5,244 nucleotides of DNA from Sutterella sp. UBA1442 (GTDB lineage Bacteria; Pseudomonadota; Gammaproteobacteria; Burkholderiales; Burkholderiaceae_F), in the NCBI GenBank assembly GCA_002329575.1, contig DCTK01000051.1:9890-15133 (forward strand), given 5' to 3'. Under the pieces are notes generated by a model. The model worked only from the letters and a program-made list of their open reading frames with translations, did no database searches and had not been told where the DNA came from. This document shows, one piece after another, positions 1 to 5,212 of the stretch; the first letter of the stretch is position 1; each line of letters begins with the position of its first letter. The position numbers and the translations under genes are program-made.

Positions 1-86
1 GTCATGGCTAAAAGCAACAAGCCGACCCCGGAAATTAACGTCACGGGAGGCAAAGACGTTGCAAGCATTTGATTATATTCAATCAT
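1..86 (-). CDS. DUF2721 family membrane protein, N-terminal fragment (cut by window edge)
   Basis: This is a partial gene: only the first 28 codons lie inside the window and the rest continues past the left edge. The peptide begins MIEYNQMLATSL and then reads PPVTLISGVGLLLLAM. It aligns without gaps to the start of the neighbouring DUF2721 protein, with 17 of 28 residues identical by eye. The stretch from about residue 12 on is hydrophobic and is probably the first membrane helix. The start is supported by a GGAG ribosome binding site on the minus strand (positions 94-97), seven bases before the ATG. The TAA stop of the upstream paralogue (98-100) abuts and partly overlaps this site, so the two genes are very probably cotranscribed and translationally coupled. 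The biochemical role of DUF2721 proteins is not known to me. The call rests on similarity to the complete neighbour. Confidence 0.72.
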   Translation of the reverse strand, partial: MIEYNQMLATSLPPVTLISGVGLLLLAM

Positions 87-97
87 CTTTGCACTCC

Positions 98-523
98 TTA
101 GTGGTGAACGCTTAAGCCGAGAGCTTTCATCGATGTACTCACTTCTTTGGCAAAAATTAATGTTGAGACGACCACCAGAGAAACTGCGGCCCAAAGTAAA
201 GAGGACTTAATGACGACGAAGTCGCTATTGGTGGCAATTTCAATAATTCCCGTTAACACCAAGATGGCACTGAGCATCCCGGAGATCACCACGAGCAAGA
301 TGGCTTGTCGTAAAAGTCGAACACGAAGGAAAATTAAATCCTTGGCGTGCTCCAGGTCATCGTCCTTGCGAGGTTTGATGGCATCACTTTCTCGGATGAG
401 TTGACGCAATCGATCAGTGGAGTGGTTGTAGCGGTTGGTCATCGAAACCAGCAACAAACCGACGCCGGAAATCAAAGTGATTGGCGTTAAAGCGGCTTGT
501 AAAAATGTTCCGTAATCAATCAT
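98..523 (-). CDS. DUF2721 family integral membrane protein
   Basis: A 141-residue protein with the DUF2721 layout. A first membrane helix lies at about residues 8-28, containing LTPITLISGVGLLL. A conserved-looking polar segment follows with TNRYNHSTDRLRQL (about 29-42), then a charged loop rich in Lys and Asp (about 43-60). Two closely spaced helices follow at about 72-97 and 103-125, and the tail is short. The LTPxxLISGxG...TNRxxxxxDR pattern is what I recognise as the family signature. No enzymatic residues stand out, and the function of the family is unknown to me. It lies 85 bases downstream of the tRNA-editing gene on the same strand and immediately upstream of a paralogue, so it is probably the middle gene of a small operon. 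Its ribosome binding site is poor: an AAGAG only three bases before the ATG. The start is nevertheless supported because the paralogue begins at the same place. Confidence 0.85.
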   Translation of the reverse strand: MIDYGTFLQAALTPITLISGVGLLLVSMTNRYNHSTDRLRQLIRESDAIKPRKDDDLEHAKDLIFLRVRLLRQAILLVVISGMLSAILVLTGIIEIATNSDFVVIKSSLLWAAVSLVVVSTLIFAKEVSTSMKALGLSVHH

Positions 524-608
524 TTGCTCTTGAGTAAAAAATTAGGGGTGGGTAAAAAAGTGTGAATGATATTCCTTTTTCCTGACTTTGAGTAGAGGAG
601 AAATTGAC

Positions 609-1133
609 TCAATGTTTCTCGACAGTTTGCTCTACGGTTGGCGTCGGCTCTTTTAGAAAATCAATGAGTTGCGGGGCAACGATGCGTTTGTAGTCTTGTG
701 TGGCAATGATAATGGAGTGGTCAAGCGCTCCTGCATTAAATGCTAGCTCATCATAGCGAGTGTAAAGAGTAGGATCAGCAACAAGTTTTAAGTTGGGATG
801 AAAGCTCACGGGCGGGACTGCTCCGAAAACGCAGCCTGTTAACTCAGTGACTTCTACGGGGCTCGCTAAGGAGGCGCGCCTGGCTCCTAGCGCTTGAGCT
901 AACTTGGTTAGATCGGCTTGCTTATCAGCGGGCAAAACCGCCAATACATAAAGTTTTAATCCATTACCTTTGACGTGGCACACAAGGGCTTTAGCGCCTT
1001 GACCCAACTCCGTTCCTCGGATTTGTGCAACTGACTGGCTTGATTTACCGCTCGCCTCGTGCTCAAGAACGTGAAAGTTTGCGCCACCGGCGGTAAAAAG
1101 ATCAATGAGCTTTTGTAAAACATTTTCTACCAT
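609..1133 (-). CDS. yeaK: YeaK-like trans-editing aminoacyl-tRNA deacylase (YbaK/ProX superfamily)
   Basis: A 174-residue protein of the YbaK/EbsC (INS) superfamily: free-standing domains related to the editing domain of bacterial prolyl-tRNA synthetase that hydrolyse mischarged aminoacyl-tRNAs in the cytoplasm. The sequence resembles E. coli YeaK more than YbaK from memory. It has HEASGKS (25-31), QIRGTELGQGAKALVC (37-52), the ASLASPVEV...ELTGCVFGAVPP segment (about 88-108), SFHPNLKLVADP (110-121) and ELAFNAG (129-135). Lys48 in GAKALV is at the place of the conserved lysine of the superfamily, and GAVPP (104-108) corresponds to the GxxxP loop. YeaK-type enzymes have been linked to removal of wrongly attached small amino acids such as serine; the exact substrate here cannot be read from sequence. 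The start has a GAGG site (minus strand, 1141-1144) seven bases upstream. It is divergent from yqgE and probably leads the minus-strand cluster with the DUF2721 genes. Confidence 0.87.
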   Translation of the reverse strand: MVENVLQKLIDLFTAGGANFHVLEHEASGKSSQSVAQIRGTELGQGAKALVCHVKGNGLKLYVLAVLPADKQADLTKLAQALGARRASLASPVEVTELTGCVFGAVPPVSFHPNLKLVADPTLYTRYDELAFNAGALDHSIIIATQDYKRIVAPQLIDFLKEPTPTVEQTVEKH

Positions 1134-1238
1134 TATGTAACCTCGTCAGAAAGTGTGTCTATCTTAGCGCGACGTGCAATGTTGTGTGAAAATATGCACC
1201 ATTGGAGTCGGCAATTTTTGTTTGCCAATCGTGTATGT

Positions 1239-1817
1239 ATGGATAACTTTGTCTCTTATAAAAATTACTTTTTAATCAGCTCTCCGGCGATGCAGGATCC
1301 GCGCTTTGCCGGTACCGTGATTTATTTGTGTGAACATACGGCCTCTGGAGCGATGGGGATTGTTATCAATCGCCACGGTCCGATGACCCTACAAACTATT
1401 TTCGATCGTGTCGGAGTGGCTTGTATTGAACCTCGTTTTGAGGACATCTTTATCTATGACGGCGGCCCTGTGCAAATCGGTCGAGGTTTTATTTTGCACA
1501 ATACCGGTCCTGTTTATAGTTCCACGATGAAGATTTCCGAAGAGATTTCGCTTTCAACCTCTAAAGATGTGCTTGAGGCGATTGTTGCGCACGAGAATGA
1601 GCCTGACAAATTTTTGTTGGCCTTGGGGTACTCTGGTTGGGACGCCGGACAGCTTGAAGGTGAAATTGATATGGGCGATTGGCTTTTGGCTCCGGCCGAA
1701 GCAGGCATTATTTTTGATACGGGCATTGAAGACCGATATGAGGCTGCGTTAGCGTTAATCGGATTAAATAAGGATGAATTAGCCAGCTGGACCGGTGGGG
1801 AGGTAGGTCACGCATGA
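1239..1817 (+). CDS. yqgE: YqgE/AlgH family protein (UPF0301)
   Basis: From the ATG at 1239 this is a 192-residue protein, close to the usual 185-190 residues of the family. Recognisable family blocks are FLISSPAMQDPRF (11-23), YLCEH...GAMGIVINR (29-45), GGPVQIGRGFILH (75-87), LGYSGWDAGQLEGEI (129-143) and WLLAPA (148-153). The biochemical function of YqgE/AlgH is unresolved; AlgH was named from an alginate regulation phenotype in Pseudomonas. It is commonly encoded next to ruvX, as here. The frame stays open to a GTG at 1155, which would add 28 residues (with further ATGs at 1179 and 1194). I prefer 1239 because family members begin about ten residues before FLI, although no clear Shine-Dalgarno sequence precedes any of these starts. 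The last four bases overlap the start of ruvX (ATGA), indicating an operon. Confidence 0.9.
   Translation: MDNFVSYKNYFLISSPAMQDPRFAGTVIYLCEHTASGAMGIVINRHGPMTLQTIFDRVGVACIEPRFEDIFIYDGGPVQIGRGFILHNTGPVYSSTMKISEEISLSTSKDVLEAIVAHENEPDKFLLALGYSGWDAGQLEGEIDMGDWLLAPAEAGIIFDTGIEDRYEAALALIGLNKDELASWTGGEVGHA
1797..1804 (+). promoter_or_regulatory. Ribosome binding site of ruvX inside the yqgE 3' end
   Basis: GGGGAGGT lies within the last codons of yqgE, nine bases before the ruvX ATG at 1814. It is the best Shine-Dalgarno match of the yqgE-ruvX-plsC run. Together with the ATGA stop/start overlap it fixes the ruvX start and points to translational coupling. Confidence 0.75.
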
Positions 1818-2206
1818 TTGAAGGCGTCATTATTGGTTTTGATTTCGGAGAGAAACGAATCGGTGTAGCCGTGGGCAACACAATGACACGATCCGCACGA
1901 GCCTATAAAATTTTGGATTCGCGAACAAATGATGCTCGTTGGAAAGCTGTCTCGGCTGTCATTGCCGAATGGCAGCCCGTTGCATTAGTGGTAGGAGTTC
2001 CATCACACCCGGATGGGACTACTCATGAAATGACCGAGCGTTGTAAGCGCTTTGCTCGACAATTACTGGGGCGCTATGGATTGCCGGTCATAGAGGTTGA
2101 TGAACGGTATTCTTCTGCGGTTGTCGAAGAGCAAGGCGAGTTTATTGATGATGAAGCGGCAAGCGTGATCTTGCAGCAATTTTTTGATGAGAAAGCGAGC
2201 GAGTAA
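1814..2206 (+). CDS. ruvX: RuvX/YqgF: Holliday-junction-resolvase-like nuclease, pre-16S rRNA processing
   Basis: A 130-residue protein with an RNase H-like fold signature, acting in the cytoplasm. In E. coli and Bacillus, YqgF is needed for maturation of the 16S rRNA 5' end; the resolvase name comes from fold similarity to RuvC. Visible motifs are GFDFGEKRIGVAVGN (8-22) with the first catalytic Asp at 10, VVGVPSHPDGT (59-69), the DERYSS block (96-101, usually DERLTT/DERLST), and DDEAAS (112-117), which supplies the last acidic residue before the C-terminal helix. The loop between DERYSS and DDEAAS is about ten residues shorter than in E. coli YqgF, which explains the slightly short length; the catalytic set looks complete. 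It overlaps yqgE by four bases and its TAA shares its final A with the ATG of plsC (TAATG). It is thus the middle gene of a compact operon. Confidence 0.95.
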   Translation: MIEGVIIGFDFGEKRIGVAVGNTMTRSARAYKILDSRTNDARWKAVSAVIAEWQPVALVVGVPSHPDGTTHEMTERCKRFARQLLGRYGLPVIEVDERYSSAVVEEQGEFIDDEAASVILQQFFDEKASE

Positions 2207-3039
2207 TGCGTAAAGTTACCGGAGCCTTTCGGTTCACAGCGGCATTAATGTATTCCATTGCCTGTATCTTATTGGTGCTTATTTATTTGCAATGGTTAGA
2301 TCCTTTGTCTAAAAAGCGCATCATTCGCTCTTGGGCAAAAGCGTTTTTGTCCATTATCGGGATGAAACTGAAGGTGGAGGGCGAAGTTTACGATAAGCCC
2401 TGTCTGATCGTTGCCAACCACATTTCATTTATCGATATTTTTGCACTTAACATTGTTAAGCCCGGTCGTTTTATTGCGAAAAGCGAAATTGCAGATTGGC
2501 CTGTTTTCGGTCGCATCGCCAAGGGGGTTGATACGCTTTTTATTGAGCGCAAAAACCGCCGTTCGATTATTACGGTTAATGAACAAATCAGTGCAGCACT
2601 TCTAGCTCAACAGACCGTGATGCTTTTCCCTGAAGGCAGAACGAGCGTTGGTGAAGAACTTTTGCCATTAAAGTCGAATTTAATTGAGCCAGCGATCCTC
2701 TCGGGCTCTCCTGTGCAGCCTTGCGCACTGTGTTATGAAGAAAATGGGCAAAGAACGACCAAAGCATCCTATGCCGGCATCTCAATTTTCCAATGCTTGT
2801 GGACGATTGTGACGACGCCGGGGTTGACTGTTACGGTAAAAGTTTTGCCAGTGATTGACGTGACCGGGAAAACACGCCACGAAGTCGCCAATGAAGCTTC
2901 GGCATTGATGAGTGCAGCCATGGGGGTGCCAGATCCCATGAAAGAGCACAGTGTTTATACGCGGCATGCCGTTGATGCCGTTGGTCAGTCAAACGGCAAT
3001 GGCACCTCTTCCGATCAAGAGAATCGAGCAGCTTCTTAA
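2206..3039 (+). CDS. plsC: 1-acyl-sn-glycerol-3-phosphate acyltransferase (PlsC/LPLAT family)
   Basis: A 277-residue membrane-bound acyltransferase that would add the second acyl chain to lysophosphatidic acid, giving phosphatidic acid for phospholipid synthesis at the inner membrane. An N-terminal hydrophobic helix lies at about residues 11-30. Acyltransferase motif I is NHISFID (71-77), with catalytic His72 and Asp77 (HX4D). Motif II is FIERKNR (112-118), motif III is FPEGRTS (141-147) and motif IV contains VQPCAL (170-175). The segment after motif III reads LLPLKSNLIEPA rather than the common PFKxGxF form. The C-terminal tail (about 250-277) is polar and low in complexity. A lyso-ornithine lipid acyltransferase (OlsA type) cannot be excluded, since it shares these motifs. 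No strong ribosome binding site is seen; the TAATG overlap with ruvX suggests coupling. Its stop overlaps the stop of convergent apaH. Confidence 0.92.
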   Translation: MRKVTGAFRFTAALMYSIACILLVLIYLQWLDPLSKKRIIRSWAKAFLSIIGMKLKVEGEVYDKPCLIVANHISFIDIFALNIVKPGRFIAKSEIADWPVFGRIAKGVDTLFIERKNRRSIITVNEQISAALLAQQTVMLFPEGRTSVGEELLPLKSNLIEPAILSGSPVQPCALCYEENGQRTTKASYAGISIFQCLWTIVTTPGLTVTVKVLPVIDVTGKTRHEVANEASALMSAAMGVPDPMKEHSVYTRHAVDAVGQSNGNGTSSDQENRAAS

Positions 3040-3854
3040 GCAAACGGATCGCAGTACTGCGGAGCTTTGACCTGAATGAGTCGACGTTCTGGTAAAACGA
3101 GCGCAGATAAAGCTCCGCCCCAGACGCATCCGGTATCAACCGCTATGGCGTGGGGTAAGTTCACAAAGCCCAGTGTTGACCAATGACCGAACACGATGGT
3201 GTCGTTGCTACATTTTCTCACTGGGCATTTAAACCAGGGCATCAAGTGAGGGGGATTAATGCCCGGTGCGTCTTTGACTTTGTAGTCGGGAACCCCTTTT
3301 TTATCCACGAAACGGATGCGAGTAAAGCCATTTAAGATTGCTCGCATGCGGGCAGAGCCTGTTAAGGACTTCTCCCACAAGTCCTTTCCGTACATTTCTT
3401 TTAAGTAGTTTTTCCACTGCTTGCTACGCAATTCTGACTGCACTTCATTGGCCAATTTGACAGCTTCTTTCAAGCTCCAAGCCGGATCTAGGGCCGCATG
3501 TACAAACGTAAATTCCTTCCATTGCAACAGTAAATATTGATGACGAACCCAATCGATTAAGTCATCAGCATCAGGAGCACTTAGAATTTCTTCAATGGTG
3601 TCTCTGCGGTTGACTTTGCCGGCGCCGGCTGCGCTGGCTAACAGATGCATTTCGTGGTTACCTAAAATTAACCGAGCACGACTGCCCATTTCAATAACGC
3701 GGCGTAATGTTTTCAGTGAATTCGGTCCCCGATTGATTAAATCGCCGATGAAAATGAGCGGCATATCTTCCGGGATTTGACTCAACAGAGCTTCCAATGT
3801 TGGTAAGCAACCGTGAACATCACCGATGACAGTTACATTTTGTGCGTTTTGCAT
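3036..3854 (-). CDS. apaH: Bis(5'-nucleosyl)-tetraphosphatase, symmetrical (ApaH)
   Basis: A 272-residue metallophosphoesterase that hydrolyses Ap4A symmetrically to two ADP. It controls dinucleoside-polyphosphate levels and, in E. coli, removes Np4 caps from RNA. Metal-binding and catalytic motifs are all present: GDVHGC (11-16), [10 protein letters not shown] (37-46), GNHE (65-68), [10 protein letters not shown] (117-126) and FGHWSTLG (222-229). The ApaH-specific segments MYGKDLW (154-160), LNGFTRIRF (174-182) and DTGCVWGG (240-247) separate it from general PP2A-like phosphatases. The frame is open upstream to 4013, but I place the start at 3854 because family members have GDVHG within about the first ten residues and because the longer form would run into galU. 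No convincing Shine-Dalgarno sequence precedes 3854. It is divergent from galU and convergent with plsC, with overlapping stops. Confidence 0.94.
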   Translation of the reverse strand: MQNAQNVTVIGDVHGCLPTLEALLSQIPEDMPLIFIGDLINRGPNSLKTLRRVIEMGSRARLILGNHEMHLLASAAGAGKVNRRDTIEEILSAPDADDLIDWVRHQYLLLQWKEFTFVHAALDPAWSLKEAVKLANEVQSELRSKQWKNYLKEMYGKDLWEKSLTGSARMRAILNGFTRIRFVDKKGVPDYKVKDAPGINPPHLMPWFKCPVRKCSNDTIVFGHWSTLGFVNLPHAIAVDTGCVWGGALSALVLPERRLIQVKAPQYCDPFA

Positions 3855-3939
3855 GGTTTTGAATGAGGTTAGAGAGAAAGTTTGTCGTGCGGTTTCGATA
3901 TACTTTAGAGCATCGTATTCTAACCACCAAAACTGCATT
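3855..3939. promoter_or_regulatory. apaH-galU divergent intergenic region (promoters expected)
   Basis: This 85-bp gap separates the start codons of two divergently oriented genes, so both promoters must lie here or reach into the genes. It is richer in A and T than the flanks. I see -10-like hexamers on the plus strand (TATACT at 3899-3904 and TATTCT at 3916-3921), but neither has a good -35 partner at 16-18 bp. No operator-like palindrome stands out. The role is inferred from gene orientation, not from a clean promoter match. Confidence 0.4.
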
Positions 3940-4776
3940 ATGAAAGACGTTCGCAAAGTCGTATTTCCCGTTGCCGGTCTCGGCACACGTTTCCTTCCGG
4001 CCACCAAAGCCATGCCTAAAGAAATATTGCCAGTGGTCGATAAGCCTTTAATTCAGTACGCCGTTGAAGAAGCTTATGCCGCCGGCATCACTGAAATGAT
4101 TTTCATTACAGGGCGTTTTAAACGTTCTATCGAAGACCATTTCGACAAGGCCCCGATGCTTGAGCGTGAATTGATTGAAAAAGGTAAAGAAGAGCTTTTG
4201 CAAACCGTGCGCTCCATCGCTCCAATGGGTGTGACCTTTATCTATATTCGTCAGCCTGAGCCTTTGGGTTTGGGCCATGCGGTTTTGTGTGCACAGCCTG
4301 TGGTAGGTAACGAACCCTTTGCCGTGATGCTTGCCGATGACTTAATTGATGCGCAACAAAGTGCAATCGGTCAATTAATTGAAGCGCGTCGTCAAATGGG
4401 TGGTGGTAGTGTTTTGGCGGTTCAAGACGTTCCGTTGGCCGACACGAAAAAGTACGGCATTGTGGGAGTCGAAGATAACTTCGCTCGCACCAGTCGTGTC
4501 AATACCATGATTGAAAAACCTGATCCCGAAGTAGCGCCTTCGACGTTAGCCGTGATTGGTCGATACGTGTTGGAACCTGAAATTTTTGAAGAACTCAAAA
4601 AGGTGCAAAAGGGTGTAGGCGGTGAAATTCAATTGACCGATGCCATCGCTTCCCAATTGCAATTGGGTACAACGTATTCGCATCGCTTTGAGGGGATTCG
4701 TTATGATTGCGGCTCCAAACAAGGCTTTTTGGACGCAACCGTACGTTTTGCACGTAAAGCGGGTTACTCGATTTAG
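3940..4776 (+). CDS. galU: UTP-glucose-1-phosphate uridylyltransferase (GalU)
   Basis: A 278-residue cytoplasmic nucleotidyltransferase making UDP-glucose from UTP and glucose-1-phosphate, a precursor for lipopolysaccharide, capsule or other surface glycans. The N-terminal nucleotide-binding signature [19 protein letters not shown] spans about residues 10-28. Further family motifs are [14 protein letters not shown] (32-45), [15 protein letters not shown] (104-118), the metal-binding ADD of LADDLID (131-137), KYGIVG (171-176), MIEKP (190-194), [10 protein letters not shown] (227-236) and [10 protein letters not shown] (255-264). Length and motif order are those of a complete, probably active GalU. 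The frame is open upstream to 3826, but the ATG at 3940 matches the family start (charged residues, then [11 protein letters not shown]). There is no recognisable Shine-Dalgarno sequence directly upstream. It is divergent from apaH; the next gene downstream is separated by 217 bases containing a hairpin, so galU is probably a single-gene unit. Confidence 0.97.
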   Translation: MKDVRKVVFPVAGLGTRFLPATKAMPKEILPVVDKPLIQYAVEEAYAAGITEMIFITGRFKRSIEDHFDKAPMLERELIEKGKEELLQTVRSIAPMGVTFIYIRQPEPLGLGHAVLCAQPVVGNEPFAVMLADDLIDAQQSAIGQLIEARRQMGGGSVLAVQDVPLADTKKYGIVGVEDNFARTSRVNTMIEKPDPEVAPSTLAVIGRYVLEPEIFEELKKVQKGVGGEIQLTDAIASQLQLGTTYSHRFEGIRYDCGSKQGFLDATVRFARKAGYSI

Positions 4777-4792
4777 TTCAGAGAATTTTTGC

Positions 4793-4818
4793 TCATAAAT
4801 TGATATTTCATAAATTGA
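4793..4818 (+). repeat. 11-bp direct repeat downstream of galU
   Basis: TCATAAATTGA occurs exactly twice, at 4793-4803 and 4808-4818, separated by four bases (TATT), giving a 15-bp period. The second copy runs into the first base pairs of the hairpin that follows. The AT-rich composition makes a chance repeat possible. I assign no function. Confidence 0.45.
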
Positions 4819-4846
4819 AGGGTGCTACATTTTTGTGGTGCCCTTC
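4817..4846 (+). terminator. Strong hairpin, probable transcription terminator or 3'-end stabiliser of galU
   Basis: A 12-base-pair stem is formed by GAAGGGTGCTAC (4817-4828) and GTGGTGCCCTTC (4835-4846) around the six-base loop ATTTTT. Nine pairs are Watson-Crick and three are G-U wobbles, with no mismatch. It begins about 40 bases after the galU stop, where a terminator would be expected. It lacks a U-tract after the 3' arm (GCATTAATGCC follows, itself containing a 10-bp palindrome at 4847-4856), so classical intrinsic termination in the plus direction is not assured. The wobble pairs occur only in the plus-strand RNA sense; the minus-strand RNA would have A-C mismatches instead, which favours a role in galU transcripts. 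Confidence 0.5.
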
Positions 4847-4981
4847 GCATTAATGCCTAATCGGTCGACAAAAAATTGAAGAAAAAAGCTCCGCGTTTTC
4901 CCTAATCGTGATATCTGAAAAATAGAAGTCCCCTCCGACGAAGCTATTCTGTTTGTTAACCTCGTAACTTATTGATTTTTC

Positions 4982-4989
4982 TGGAGGTG
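4982..4989 (+). promoter_or_regulatory. Ribosome binding site of the TRAP solute-binding protein gene
   Basis: TGGAGGTG contains a full GGAGG six bases before the ATG at 4994. It is the strongest start signal in the window after that of ruvX, and it shows that the short frame beginning here is a genuine gene start. No clear -10/-35 pair could be identified in 4857-4981. Confidence 0.75.
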
Positions 4990-4993
4990 TCCT

Positions 4994-5212
4994 ATGTTAT
5001 CGCGTCGTGATTATTTGAAAGCGATCGCTGCTTTGACCGCTGTCGGTATGACCGGTGTTGCACGTGCAGCGAAGGCTGAGTTTAATCTCAAATTCGGCCA
5101 TACCGGAGCACCGAACCACCACTATCAGGCCATTTCCGCAAGGAGCAGGAGTGGGCTGGCTACTACGCCATCTGTACGAACATGTCGGACAAAAGCCATG
5201 AAGACATCATGA
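4994..5212 (+). pseudogene. TRAP transporter solute-binding protein (DctP-like), 5' end only, disrupted
   Basis: The frame starts MLSRRDYLKAIAAL. This Tat-like signal peptide has a twin-arginine motif SRRDYLK (Tyr in place of the usual Phe), followed by a hydrophobic stretch to about residue 24 and a plausible cleavage site near ARA or AKA (residues 24-29). The mature start EFNLKFGHTGAPNHHYQAISA looks like the first beta strand and substrate-side loop of periplasmic DctP/TAXI-type binding proteins, normally over 300 residues. After about residue 49 (near 5140) the similarity stops: the frame gives an Arg/Ser/Thr-rich tail of the wrong character and ends at a TGA at 5210-5212. At the same point a transposase-like sequence begins in another frame. 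The gene is therefore truncated by a rearrangement or by a join in the assembly. The family assignment rests on about 20 mature residues plus the signal peptide, so it is moderate. Confidence 0.62.

Noticed and set aside
524..608. Terminator or separate promoter between the tRNA-editing gene and the DUF2721 gene
   Set aside because: I found no stable hairpin, and only a weak TATCAT-like -10 on the minus strand without a -35 partner. The gap holds nothing I can support.
1155..1238. Extended N-terminus of YqgE from the GTG at 1155
   Set aside because: It would add 28 residues with no family counterpart, and no ribosome binding site supports it. The ATG at 1239 gives the normal family length.
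2831..3139. Small open frames antisense to or out of phase with plsC, yqgE and galU
   Set aside because: They lie wholly within well-supported genes in other frames, have no ribosome binding sites and no recognisable protein features.
3893..3921. galU promoter with TTTCGA and TATTCT hexamers 17 bp apart
   Set aside because: The -35 hexamer matches the consensus at only three positions and the leader would be about a dozen bases; this is not enough to call a promoter.
3826..3939. Extended GalU start at 3826
   Set aside because: The added 38 residues overlap apaH and are unlike GalU; the motif-based start at 3940 fits the family.
3855..4013. Extended ApaH start at 4013 or 3938
   Set aside because: The added residues overlap the galU start and have no phosphoesterase character; ApaH proteins begin just before GDVHG. 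The open frame is fortuitous.
5130..5212. Programmed frameshift or genuine fusion of the TRAP binding protein to the transposase
   Set aside because: No slippery heptamer is evident, and the two proteins belong in different compartments and families. A rearrangement or assembly join is simpler.
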